Source: Paenibacillus sp. FSL R5-0345 (GTDB lineage: Bacteria; Bacillota; Bacilli; Paenibacillales; Paenibacillaceae). From it: DNA of 64,000 bases. Positions 8,056-16,658 of the stretch are shown piece after piece. The DNA is taken from the NCBI RefSeq assembly GCF_000758585.1, contig NZ_CP009281.1:3534001-3598000 (forward strand), given 5' to 3'. Every line of letters begins with the position of its first letter. The first letter of the stretch is position 1. Below the pieces are notes generated by a model that was not told the origin of the DNA, did no database searches, and saw nothing but the letters and a program-made list of their open reading frames with translations. The position numbers and the translations under genes were made by a program.

Positions 8056-8727
8056 ATGTATCAACCTGTTACAAAGAGAAAAAGAAATACTAAATATGGT
8101 AACAATAATTGGTTTCGTTATAGTCCTAAAATAAACAGAAACGTTTATTTTTATAGCGACCTGGAATTTGATCATTCGTTACTAATCGAATTCAATAGGA
8201 ATATTATCGATTTCTGTGAACAACCTCTGCATGTGAGGCAGTATATCAATGAGAAATACATTAATACCATTTTCGATATGTGGACTCTAGATTCGAATAA
8301 ACAGGAGGTCTTTATCGAAGTTAAATATGCAGCTGAATTAGATCCAAATAGTACGGATTTTTCTTTACGTTCGTATAATCAAGTTCAATCCCAACAATTG
8401 TGGTGCGAAGTGAATGACTATCATTATGAAATTCATACGGATCAATGGATCTATAACAATCGTCTTTATATAAAGAACTTAAGAAAAATCATTCCATATA
8501 TCGATAAAAGGAAACCTAAAAATGAAGTGGGGACTCAAAAAATCCTTCATTATTTATCGACTTCAGGAAAGCAAACCATAGGAAAAATGGAAGAAACTTT
8601 AAAAGAAATGAGTAAACATCAAGTAAGAGAACTCATTTGTAATCTGTTGTTTGATGGAGTACTATGCTCAAATATCGATTCATGCGATTTTGGAATTAAC
8701 ATGGAGGTGTGGTCAGTTGAGCCGTAG
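8056..8727 (+). CDS. tnsA: TnsA-like transposon endonuclease
   Basis: The 223-residue product has the N-terminal nuclease fold of TnsA. Glu37 lies in SDLEFDHSLLIEF, Asp74 in TIFDMW, and Glu88/Lys90 in FIEVK, giving the E...D...ExK arrangement of restriction-enzyme-like active sites. TnsA cuts the 5' ends of the transposon while TnsB cuts the 3' ends, allowing cut-and-paste rather than copy-in transposition. The C-terminal part (about 150-220) resembles the winged-helix region that contacts TnsC. The start has a modest aagagg site upstream. The gene overlaps tnsB by 11 bases. Confidence 0.88.
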   Translation: MYQPVTKRKRNTKYGNNNWFRYSPKINRNVYFYSDLEFDHSLLIEFNRNIIDFCEQPLHVRQYINEKYINTIFDMWTLDSNKQEVFIEVKYAAELDPNSTDFSLRSYNQVQSQQLWCEVNDYHYEIHTDQWIYNNRLYIKNLRKIIPYIDKRKPKNEVGTQKILHYLSTSGKQTIGKMEETLKEMSKHQVRELICNLLFDGVLCSNIDSCDFGINMEVWSVEP

Positions 8728-10678
8728 TCGTTATATTGAAAGTTTAACAATTACACCTACTGATTTAGATTATACAAATTGGCCTGATGTACATATTGAT
8801 CCTCGGGATGAAACTTTTGAAAACAGAAAGAAGGCCGTACAGCTATATCTTGATCAAAAATGTACGCTTCGTGAGATTGAAAACAATACGGGTATACAGC
8901 GCAAGGAAATAAATTTGTTTGTAAAAAAATGCTTACAAAGAGATCAGAATAACCGTCTATTGGGATTTACAGCCTTAATCCCTCATAAGCGCACCGGAAA
9001 AAGATACTCCCGCTGGGCAACAATAGATGGATTTACTCACGACTCCTCTTTAACTGGTGCCTTTCAACAATTATTAGAGAAGTATCCTCAATTAAATGAA
9101 TTAGTTAAAGACTATGTCTTAAGTCGAAAACGGAGGAAAGTAGCAGATAACTTTATTCGTGTAAAAGACCTCAGGACAAAATTTTTAAAGCTAGCAAGAG
9201 CTCTGGGCATTCAACTCAACGAGTACCCTTTCAATACCCAGAACATGTGCCTTAGATCGTTGTACAGATATGTCGACAAGCTCATTACAGAAAATATGGA
9301 GCTAGCCAGCGGAAAGTTTGGTAGAGAAGCTGAACGAATTACGAACCGATTTGACGGAAGAGACTCAGGTAAAGATCTAATCGTTGCTCCTTTCCAAAGC
9401 ACACAAATTGACGGTCATAAGATAGATCTTCATTTGACGGTTAAATTCACTAATGCATATGGCGACGAATTGGTTGAAGTGTTAAAGCGTATCTGGTTTA
9501 TTTGTTTAATGGATGAAGGAACACGTGCGGTGATCTCACATCATTTGTGTGTACGAACTGAATACTCTTCTGTCGATTTGTTGCATACATTCAAAAAGGG
9601 TATCACACCATGGGAACCTTTGACATTAACAATTCCTGGATTGGAATACCCGGATAGACCCTTTTATCCATCTATGGCTTTTGAAGAAGCAAAATGGGCG
9701 TTATGGGATGAATTGAAGTGCGATAACGCTCTGGCTAATATATCAAACATTGTAGAAGATCGACTTACTAAAATCGTTAATTGCTCGATTAATCCAGGCC
9801 AGGCTCATTTTCCGGAAGGAAGAGGTATCATTGAAAGGTTTTTCGGATTACTTGAAGAGGATTATTTACATCGTCTCAGCATGACAACAGGCAGTACTCC
9901 AAAAGACCATCGTAATGAAGGTGCCATTGAATCAGCTAAAAAATATGAACTAAATGTTGAAGAACTTGAACAGCTGATTGAAGTTGCTGTCGCGCGTTAT
10001 AATACGGAACCTCATCTCAAATTTGGCATTAGTCCATTAGAAGTGATGGAACAACGGATAAAGTATCGTGGGATGGTTCCTCGCCAATTAAATGAACACG
10101 AGAGAGCCGATATCAATTTCTTCACTTATCAAGTTAACCGCATCGTTAGAGGTTCTAAGAAAACAGGAACTAGACCCTATATCAACTTTGAAGGGGAGAG
10201 ATATACCAGCACATTATTGGCAAAGAATTTCAGCTTAATTGGGGAAAAACTTATACTCGACGTAAACATTGATGATATAAGCGTTTTGAAAGCTTATTTG
10301 TCCGATGGACAGGAGCTTGATTTTATAAAAGTGAAAGGCCCTTGGGGAAAGCAACCCCACTCTCTAAAAACTCGTCAATCAGTCAATCGGTTAGTAAGGG
10401 AAAATCAGGTGAGGTTTGATGATACAGTTGATCCTATCGATGCTTTCAGTAAGTATCTGGAGGGAAAAGCAGAGAAAAATAAAAAATATAGAAACGAGTT
10501 AGTTTCACAGCGTCGATATCAGCAAAAAAATGCAATACATATCTCTGAATTGGAAAACACCTTAGAGACAAAAGTCGGATTTGGTGGAGCTGATCTTTTG
10601 CATGAAGAGGGATCAGATAATCAGTCTGATCTTTTTGAAATGGAGTCACTATTGAAGGATTTTAAGACTATATGTTAA
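8717..10678 (+). CDS. tnsB: TnsB-like DDE transposase
   Basis: The product has about 653 residues. I chose the TTG at 8717 because ggaggt lies 8 bases upstream and a longer reading into tnsA adds a non-family N-terminus. An HTH-like segment (LREIENNTGIQRKEINLF) precedes an rve integrase core. The likely triad is Asp232 (QIDGHK), Asp336 (KCDNA) and Glu373 (GIIERFFG), the last two 37 residues apart as in the D-x35-E family. The C-terminal Mu-type beta-barrel follows (INFEGERYTS). TnsB binds the transposon ends and catalyses strand transfer. All catalytic residues appear intact. Confidence 0.92.
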   Translation: MSRSRYIESLTITPTDLDYTNWPDVHIDPRDETFENRKKAVQLYLDQKCTLREIENNTGIQRKEINLFVKKCLQRDQNNRLLGFTALIPHKRTGKRYSRWATIDGFTHDSSLTGAFQQLLEKYPQLNELVKDYVLSRKRRKVADNFIRVKDLRTKFLKLARALGIQLNEYPFNTQNMCLRSLYRYVDKLITENMELASGKFGREAERITNRFDGRDSGKDLIVAPFQSTQIDGHKIDLHLTVKFTNAYGDELVEVLKRIWFICLMDEGTRAVISHHLCVRTEYSSVDLLHTFKKGITPWEPLTLTIPGLEYPDRPFYPSMAFEEAKWALWDELKCDNALANISNIVEDRLTKIVNCSINPGQAHFPEGRGIIERFFGLLEEDYLHRLSMTTGSTPKDHRNEGAIESAKKYELNVEELEQLIEVAVARYNTEPHLKFGISPLEVMEQRIKYRGMVPRQLNEHERADINFFTYQVNRIVRGSKKTGTRPYINFEGERYTSTLLAKNFSLIGEKLILDVNIDDISVLKAYLSDGQELDFIKVKGPWGKQPHSLKTRQSVNRLVRENQVRFDDTVDPIDAFSKYLEGKAEKNKKYRNELVSQRRYQQKNAIHISELENTLETKVGFGGADLLHEEGSDNQSDLFEMESLLKDFKTIC

Positions 10679-10690
10679 AGGATGGGGACC

Positions 10691-11710
10691 ATGGCGAGGA
10701 TACTGAAAGACAATACCAATGAATATGAAGAAACCCTACTTTCAGATCGCCCTGTTATTCCTTTAGGCAGTCATCCTGTGGAAACCGATGATTATCAAGT
10801 TCCTACCAACGAAATCTTGAATGTATTTAAAAAAGTATGTCGTTGGATTCAGCTTCGAATTTCCGGAGCTGTGATCTTTGGGAGACCTCGGCTCGGCAAA
10901 ACTTGGATGATTAAGTTTTTAAAAGCTAACATTCCATCCTACCTGGCAGTTGATGTGCCAATCCATCATATCGTAAGTCTTCATGGGAAAATCGCTAAAG
11001 AAGAAGAGTTTATCGAAACGTTGTTATTCGATATGGATCATGACTTCGCCCTAACTGGTAAGGTTGGAGCTAAAAGACAACGACTCCTTAAATATCTGGA
11101 ACAGCAAGGAAGTTCTAATCGCCTCAGGATGGTTATCCTATTTATTGATGAAGCACAATGTCTGGATTCCTTACATTTTGAATGGTTGATGGATTATTAC
11201 AATAAACTGGATTTATTAAAAATATCCATCGTCATTTTTTTGGTAGGTCAGCCACAGCTTCATTCACAGAAGACGATCTATAGTCGTGGACACGAAGATC
11301 AAATCATTCAGAGATTTATGATTGAAGAATATAAGTTCTGCGGACTTAAAACTGATGCGGACATAAAAGCATGTCTAAAGTGTTTTGATGATAGAAGTGA
11401 ATATCCGAAAGACAGCGGATGGTCATTTACCCGATATTTTTTCCCAGAAGCTTTTGCCGCAGGTGAACGACTACATAATTTTTCAAAAGATATTTTTGAT
11501 TTATTTAGTGAATTAAGGATTAAATTCAATATTAAGGGCCCACTTGAAATACCCATGAAACATATGATTACCACTGTAAAAATCATAATGATTGATTATG
11601 GGAAGAACAGTGAAAAACACACGTATTGGATTAATACGAAGCAGTGGAAAGATGCGATTCTAAAGACAAACTATATTGTTTCTGAACAACGAAAATCATT
11701 TGAGAAATAA
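10691..11710 (+). CDS. tnsC: TnsC-like AAA+ transposition regulator
   Basis: The 339-residue product is an AAA+ ATPase with a Walker A motif GRPRLGKT (about 64-71) and a Walker B motif VILFIDEAQ (Asp153, Glu154). TnsC links the target-selecting protein to the TnsAB transposase and provides target immunity. I prefer the ATG at 10691, with aaagga 8 bases upstream, over the ATG at 10682, which would overlap the ribosome site. The gene starts 12 bases after tnsB and ends 15 bases before the recombinase-like gene. It is shorter than Tn7 TnsC (about 555), as is usual in simpler relatives. Confidence 0.9.
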   Translation: MARILKDNTNEYEETLLSDRPVIPLGSHPVETDDYQVPTNEILNVFKKVCRWIQLRISGAVIFGRPRLGKTWMIKFLKANIPSYLAVDVPIHHIVSLHGKIAKEEEFIETLLFDMDHDFALTGKVGAKRQRLLKYLEQQGSSNRLRMVILFIDEAQCLDSLHFEWLMDYYNKLDLLKISIVIFLVGQPQLHSQKTIYSRGHEDQIIQRFMIEEYKFCGLKTDADIKACLKCFDDRSEYPKDSGWSFTRYFFPEAFAAGERLHNFSKDIFDLFSELRIKFNIKGPLEIPMKHMITTVKIIMIDYGKNSEKHTYWINTKQWKDAILKTNYIVSEQRKSFEK

Positions 11711-11725
11711 CAAGAAGGAGGGAGG

Positions 11726-13309
11726 ATGATGAAACGAAGTAAAATACTTGCGAGAGAAAATCGCTACGGAAAGAACAAGGAAAACTTACTTCCTAACTAT
11801 GAAAATGAGTTGAAGAAAGATAAGTGGGATGTAAGGAATCTAGGGATTCCTTACAATAAGACGAGAGGAGATTACTATCTCTCCTTTGAGAACATCCCTG
11901 TAAATTTCAGACCATTGGTAAAAAAGTATGTCATTAAGAGAGTTATTGAAACGGATAGTATCCAATGGGACACATCTCGTCAGGATGTCCGTCGTTTAAA
12001 CATATTCATTTCTTTTTATAGCGAAATACATCCAGATCACTATACTCTACAGGAAATGACACGCATAGACTTTATAGAGTATGTAGATTTTCTTAGAAGG
12101 CATCCCATGGGAGGGGAAAGCCCATCACAATACCATAATCAGCCCCCTAGCGATTATTATATTTGGTCAATGGTCGCTAATATCGAAAATTTCATAACCT
12201 ATATGCAACGGTATGGGTGGGAAGAAGCGCCGATAAAACCATCAAGGTCGTTGATTTATCAAGAAGACAGACCAAAATTAGAGAAAAAAAAGGTCACTGA
12301 GTATACTTTTTGTGGCGATCATGTTTGGGAACAAATAACCACTAAATTTCATTTACTAGATCCCCAATATGTACCCATCGTAATTTTATTGGAAGCGACT
12401 GGATTTCATTTAGTAGACCTTCTTACACTTAAACTGGACTGCTTGCAAAAAAGAGACGATGGTTATTGGATTGTTTCTGAGCGAGATAAAATTAAGTCCG
12501 TTCCAATAAGTGAAGACATTTATAGCATGGTGAAAGCTCAAAAGATATTTATTCAAGATAAATTTTCGGAAGAAGAAAATCCTGATCGCTTCCTGTTTCT
12601 GAAGTATAAGGGGAAGTTGAATTATCGTGGCAGAACATATTTGCAACCTTCTCTTATACGTCAACTGAATATTTTTGCTGAAGAGAATCAAATTAAAGAT
12701 CTGGACGATAGAGTTTTTCGTTTTGGAGCGTCACCATTTCGGCACCGTTTTGGTGTGAAAAAAATCAGTAATGGGGCCAGTATCCTAGATGTACAAAAAC
12801 TATTGTCAAATGTAACTCCAGAAATGGCTGTTATTTATGCCAAGATCCACGATCATAATTTACAAGTTATTTGGGAACATTCTCATGAAAATGGGGCTGT
12901 ACGCCTAGACCCGATAACCGGTGAGGTCATCCAGACTAAAATCCTTGATCAGGCCTATGAAAATAATGTAGATATCGATTGGTTAAAGAGAAATCTAACT
13001 GAAATCAGACTTGAACAAGGTTATTGTATTAAATCCCCTCGTACCCATTGTCAATTTTTGAGTCAAACTCATGAACAGCCCTGTATAATGTTTAAGTGCT
13101 CAAGCTTTTACATCGATTCTTCTTTTCTTCCTTATTACGATCAACAGATTTCCATGATTAATCAACAAATTGAAGAGGGAAGTATGCACGGGAGATCTCG
13201 TTTAGTCGAAATATTGAAGGGAAAGTTAGAAAAATTCGTTGAAATAAGAGAAAAAATTAACACTCAAAGTAAGGTGGAGCAGTCTGATGAGTATGAATCA
13301 AGTGGATAG
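11726..13309 (+). CDS. tnsF: TnsF-like tyrosine-recombinase-fold protein, probably catalytically dead
   Basis: The 527-residue product has an N-terminal SAM-like core-binding region (about 70-165), a recombinase-type catalytic fold (about 195-385) and a C-terminal Cys cluster (C434, C442, C453, C458). Aligned by motif, the first catalytic Arg is His228 (EATGFHLVDLLTL). The HxxR box reads SPFR, with Ser336 for His but Arg339 kept. The LGH box reads LSN, with Asn362 for His. Tyr371 is present (VIYAKI). TnsF of Tn6022-like elements is a known target selector with an inactivated tyrosine recombinase domain, and this gene sits in the matching place between tnsC and tniQ. It has a good ggagg site and overlaps tniQ by 23 bases. 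Confidence 0.78.
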   Translation: MMKRSKILARENRYGKNKENLLPNYENELKKDKWDVRNLGIPYNKTRGDYYLSFENIPVNFRPLVKKYVIKRVIETDSIQWDTSRQDVRRLNIFISFYSEIHPDHYTLQEMTRIDFIEYVDFLRRHPMGGESPSQYHNQPPSDYYIWSMVANIENFITYMQRYGWEEAPIKPSRSLIYQEDRPKLEKKKVTEYTFCGDHVWEQITTKFHLLDPQYVPIVILLEATGFHLVDLLTLKLDCLQKRDDGYWIVSERDKIKSVPISEDIYSMVKAQKIFIQDKFSEEENPDRFLFLKYKGKLNYRGRTYLQPSLIRQLNIFAEENQIKDLDDRVFRFGASPFRHRFGVKKISNGASILDVQKLLSNVTPEMAVIYAKIHDHNLQVIWEHSHENGAVRLDPITGEVIQTKILDQAYENNVDIDWLKRNLTEIRLEQGYCIKSPRTHCQFLSQTHEQPCIMFKCSSFYIDSSFLPYYDQQISMINQQIEEGSMHGRSRLVEILKGKLEKFVEIREKINTQSKVEQSDEYESSG

Positions 13310-14729
13310 TCCCTTGAAGGGATTCGAATCGCCTTGGTCTATCATTGAAAAGATCAAGAAAGCAAATGTTGTAAACTCACGGCAACTGTTGCAGAGATAT
13401 GGACCAGAGCTTCCAATAACAGGCGGTTCTATTATTAGTAAAAAATACTTAAGTTTATGGACTTTTGAAGGATTCGATCACCAAAAACTTACTCAAGCAC
13501 TAGGGTATTCATTAAGTGACCATACCGAGGGCATAAAAAAAAGATTAACTCAGATGTTTCCAACCTACATCAAGTCAGAATCCCTGTTTAGAGACACTCT
13601 TCATTTTTGCAAAGAATGCATGAAACTGAATTATCATAGCTTGTTGCATCAATTCAAATTTATAGAAACTTGTCCGTTTCATCTGTGTGCCTTAGACAGC
13701 GAATGTCCATCTTGTAAGAAATCCATCCCCTATTTATTACCCCGACATGAGTACGAATCGGGGTTTATTTGCAATTGTGGAGAATGCATAAATAATCAAG
13801 ATGTCCAACAGCATTTAGTAGCTAGTCTTACCTTAAAAGATCCTAATGTTATCGCATGGTTAAGCCTAACAGAAGAAAATATAGAATGTCTTCAAAAAAC
13901 AGTGATCTTCAGACCTTTTTTAGTGTCGAATTTAAACTTGATGGAAGAAATGATAAACCTTGTACAAGTAAATACTGACGAAGTTCACTACTCATCAATT
14001 TTTGATTTGAATATTGATGTACCCAATAGAGATACTGTGGAAATGAACTATAAAGATATTTATTTATCGCTTGCAAAAACACTAGAAGCATTTGAAAAAC
14101 ACCTTTTGTGTACTACCCTAAAAAAACATCAACATTGTATAAAGAGATTTGTTGGTATGTACAAGAGAAGAGATGAAAAGTTCCCACCTATTTGTCCCTA
14201 CGCCTATGCTTACGTGTTTTGGAAAGAGAGTGTTTACCATATCAACCCTTTTATAAATGAGGGGAAGAGATATACTCATAAAAATATAAAACCTTTTGAT
14301 CTTCCATTTCATTTTTTTGAAGAAGGCTTTAAGGAGCTATTGATGGTCTTTAATCGCAGTGATTATCGGATGATGAAGTGGATATTAAATCACTTATTAT
14401 GGGAAGTAGCTAGTAAACATTTCAATAAATGGCTAACAATCGCTAATCAGTATGCCAAATTACAGATTAGACCTTTAATTGATTCCTCATACAAAGAAAC
14501 TGACACAATGATCTTGTTTAATCTAAAGAAGAAAAAAATGCTGAAATATACTAATGATGAAACGCTTATGATCACAACATATTGTCCCTTCGAAAGTAAA
14601 CCTACATTTGATCCTGAAGAGATTTCCTTTCTCCCAATGCGGTTGGCAATGTCAAAAGGAATGAGTGAAGAGAAGAAAGCAGCAGAAAAATACTTACAGG
14701 GATTGAGAATTCTCACTACGATTAGATAA
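13287..14729 (+). CDS. tniQ: TniQ/TnsD-family target-site protein
   Basis: The product has 480 residues. The N-terminal TniQ domain has the zinc-binding order C108-x2-C111 (HFCKECMKLNYH), C129-x2-H132 (TCPFHLC), C140-x2-C143 (CPSCKK), then C162, C164 and C167 (ICNCGEC). TniQ/TnsD proteins bridge a target recognition module and TnsC. The C-terminal half (170-480) is unlike the usual TnsD HTH repeats and is unassigned. aaggtggag lies 7 bases before the ATG, inside the end of the preceding gene. Having both a TnsF-like protein and TniQ suggests either two target pathways or a single joint one. Confidence 0.85.
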   Translation: MSMNQVDSPLKGFESPWSIIEKIKKANVVNSRQLLQRYGPELPITGGSIISKKYLSLWTFEGFDHQKLTQALGYSLSDHTEGIKKRLTQMFPTYIKSESLFRDTLHFCKECMKLNYHSLLHQFKFIETCPFHLCALDSECPSCKKSIPYLLPRHEYESGFICNCGECINNQDVQQHLVASLTLKDPNVIAWLSLTEENIECLQKTVIFRPFLVSNLNLMEEMINLVQVNTDEVHYSSIFDLNIDVPNRDTVEMNYKDIYLSLAKTLEAFEKHLLCTTLKKHQHCIKRFVGMYKRRDEKFPPICPYAYAYVFWKESVYHINPFINEGKRYTHKNIKPFDLPFHFFEEGFKELLMVFNRSDYRMMKWILNHLLWEVASKHFNKWLTIANQYAKLQIRPLIDSSYKETDTMILFNLKKKKMLKYTNDETLMITTYCPFESKPTFDPEEISFLPMRLAMSKGMSEEKKAAEKYLQGLRILTTIR

Positions 14730-15041
14730 TCAATTTGAAGGTATCATCGTAAAACTCATTTCTGAAATCCCAATAATACAGTTTGTTTCAAAAGAAATAT
14801 AAAGTTAACAAAGGCTTTTCTACATATTACTACGGATCAGACTACGTATTTACCTTTTGTAATTCGTCCAAGTGCGGTTCACTTATTATTTAGACCCTGG
14901 GCAAGAACTTAATCCCTTTTCCAAAAAAAGACGAGAATACATGCCATAAATTCATTTTTTAAGATGTTAAATTGAGAGAATAGTTAGGAAATGGTTACAC
15001 TAAGAGATACTCGGCAAATTGTAAGTACATCAAACCTTTTT
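14730..15041. other. Non-coding stretch after the transposition genes
   Basis: The stretch is AT-rich and no gene is visible. It lies between tniQ (+) and the convergent acetyltransferase gene, so both units must end here, but no strong hairpin with a T-run stands out. The stretch cagtttgtttcaaa near 14780 is loosely like the repeats at 31.45 kb, which is not enough to call a transposon end. Confidence 0.4.
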
Positions 15042-15536
15042 TTACAACAGTTTCTCCATAATCATCACGTCTATAAATTCCCCATCCATAACACCTTGCT
15101 TCTCAAAAATGCCAACCTGTCGATAATCCATTTTTAGATATAATCTTTGGCCCCCTTGATTGAATGGGAAGGTGAAGAGAACGATTTTATGAAATTCATT
15201 TTCTTTTGCTATCTGCTCTAAGGACTTCAATAGAGAGCTGCCGATACCTTGCCCACGAAACCTGCGATCAATATAAATAGAAAGATCAGCTACGCCCCTA
15301 TAGGCGCATCGTTGTGAATAGGGGTTAAGAGAGGCCCAACCAAGCACTTCTCCTTCTCTTTCCGCTACAACAACGCTAAAACGTCCCTGGTGATCTTGGA
15401 ACCATGCTTCCATATAAGACGAATCTTTGGACTCGGTTTCCAATGTAGCAATCCGATCCTCAATACCCTGATTATAAATGCGAAGGATACTTTCTGTATC
15501 CGCTGATGTTGCCTTACGAACAATTAACGCAGTCAT
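15042..15536 (-). CDS. arsN1: ArsN1-type N-acetyltransferase (phosphinothricin/arsinothricin family)
   Basis: The 164-residue GNAT enzyme is of the PPT acetyltransferase type. IYNQGIEDRIATLETE near the start fits the substrate loop, and RGQGIGSSLL (RxxGxG/A) is the acetyl-CoA site. Members in arsenic clusters (ArsN1) acetylate the antibiotic arsinothricin and also phosphinothricin. Its place directly beside ars genes supports that role, but an ordinary PPT-type acetyltransferase cannot be excluded. I chose the ATG at 15536, 8 bases from gggggaagg; the adjacent ATG at 15539 is also possible. It is transcribed away from the arsenate reductase gene. Confidence 0.75.
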   Translation of the reverse strand: MTALIVRKATSADTESILRIYNQGIEDRIATLETESKDSSYMEAWFQDHQGRFSVVVAEREGEVLGWASLNPYSQRCAYRGVADLSIYIDRRFRGQGIGSSLLKSLEQIAKENEFHKIVLFTFPFNQGGQRLYLKMDYRQVGIFEKQGVMDGEFIDVMIMEKLL

Positions 15537-15937
15537 CATCTGTACCTTCCCCCTATATAAAATATATTTATTTATCACAATAATCACATAAATACGATGT
15601 TCTGTTCGAACCTAGAAATCAAATATTCATCGCAGGATTAATAATTTAATGCAGAAATAAATAAGGGGAATCACCCTGTTGCTGGTGTGCCACATCTGCA
15701 GTGAGATAAAGTACGTACACTTTGATCATTAGGATTTTGCGTTCTTCTGGGAAGGATCGCGTGCTACGCAGTTATTCAGTAAGCCTAAGCGCCGGGTCAT
15801 GATCTGAAATACTTTTCGTAAATTTTCCATTAATTTCACCTTATAAATAAGTTATAATCCCGAAAGTTGCAAAATGCAAGTAAAAAATAAGTATGACTTT
15901 AATCAATACGTTTTACATTGCGATAACATAAAGTGCG

Positions 15938-15969
15938 ATCATTATATAATGATTTAATTATATAATGAT
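15938..15969. promoter_or_regulatory. ArsR-type operator repeats before the first arsenate reductase
   Basis: ATCATTATATAATGAT at 15938-15953 is a perfect 16-bp palindrome. It is followed at once by a second near copy (attatataatgat to 15969). ArsR repressors bind such AT-rich ATAAT repeats over promoters. The rest of 15537-15937 shows no gene. Confidence 0.7.
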
Positions 15970-15995
15970 ATACAAATAGAAAGGGGTTGAGAAGA

Positions 15996-16421
15996 ATGCA
16001 ACAACCAATTCATCTTTATTTTCTCTGTATCCAGAATCGTTGCCGAAGTCAAATAGCCGAGGCTTTTGCCAGACATTATGGTGGTGATCATGTGGTCGCT
16101 GAAAGTGCCGGACTTGAATCCGGAGATATCCATCCATATACCATTGAAGTCATGAAGGAAATAGGAATTGATATTTCAAACAAAAGCTCAAAAACAATTG
16201 ACATGAAAACGTTTATGCAATCGAAAGTCATTATAAAGTTATGTGAACAAGTCAATGAAAAATGTCCAATCGTTCCCTTTGCCATCAAAAATGTTCAATG
16301 GAATGTTATTGATCCGTTAACACATGATGGTCTTCTGGGAGACGTAAGAGCTGCAAGGGACGAAATCCAACAGAAAGTTATTGCGCTATTGAAGGAAATG
16401 AAAATACCAGTTAATGAGTAA
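15996..16421 (+). CDS. arsC: Arsenate reductase, thioredoxin-coupled type, divergent P-loop
   Basis: The product has 141 residues. The phosphatase-like P-loop is C11-IQNRC-R17-S18 instead of the usual CTGNSCRS. The redox pair C83-x6-C90 (KLCEQVNEKCP) is intact, so the three-cysteine thioredoxin-linked mechanism of the S. aureus pI258 ArsC type should work. The WNVIDPL segment matches the WGFDDPA region carrying the catalytic Asp. I chose the ATG at 15996, 10 bases from aaagggg; a TTG at 15987 is too close. It is preceded by ArsR-type palindromes. It is clearly more diverged than the second arsC at 18605. Confidence 0.85.
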   Translation: MQQPIHLYFLCIQNRCRSQIAEAFARHYGGDHVVAESAGLESGDIHPYTIEVMKEIGIDISNKSSKTIDMKTFMQSKVIIKLCEQVNEKCPIVPFAIKNVQWNVIDPLTHDGLLGDVRAARDEIQQKVIALLKEMKIPVNE

Positions 16422-16605
16422 AAATCTTTGTATCGATTTCGGGTGTAGTATCATCGAGTATTCAGTTGTGGTCATGTGGATGAGCATTGTCCGCATTGCC
16501 TTCAAGAGTGGAAAAGGTACAATGAGGTTCGAAGATCTGGCAAAATTTTAAATAAACCTAATGTATCTACAGAAATAGCCTTTCTTGATTTTGAAGGAAT
16601 CAAAC

Positions 16606-16629
16606 AATAATATATGATTATATATTATT
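16606..16629. promoter_or_regulatory. AT-rich palindrome upstream of the first arsR
   Basis: AATAATATA and TATATTATT form perfect arms around TGATTA, 30 bases before the arsR start. It resembles the other ArsR-type sites in this cluster and is probably its autoregulatory operator. Confidence 0.6.
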
Positions 16630-16658
16630 TTGTTCGTATTCTTGAGAGGACTGTGTAT

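Larger units (their letters stand above)
8056..14729 (+). mobile_element. Tn7-like transposition module (TnsA-B-C-F-TniQ)
   Basis: Five genes follow one another on the + strand with overlaps or gaps under 20 bases: a TnsA endonuclease, a TnsB DDE transposase, a TnsC AAA+ ATPase, a tyrosine-recombinase-like protein and a TniQ/TnsD zinc-finger protein. In Tn7-type elements tnsA lies near the right end and cargo follows the tns genes up to the left end, so the right end is expected just before 8056. Arsenic and cadmium genes occupy the cargo position up to about 31.2 kb. I could not find convincing terminal repeats or a target duplication by eye, so only the module is given here. Confidence 0.88.

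Noticed and set aside
7900..8056. Right end of the transposon just before tnsA
   Set aside because: Expected from Tn7 organisation, but I could not find repeats matching those at 31.45 kb, so no end was called.
8651..8716. Longer TnsB N-terminus starting inside tnsA
   Set aside because: The extra residues lie wholly in the tnsA coding region without a ribosome site, while TTG 8717 has a well-placed ggaggt.
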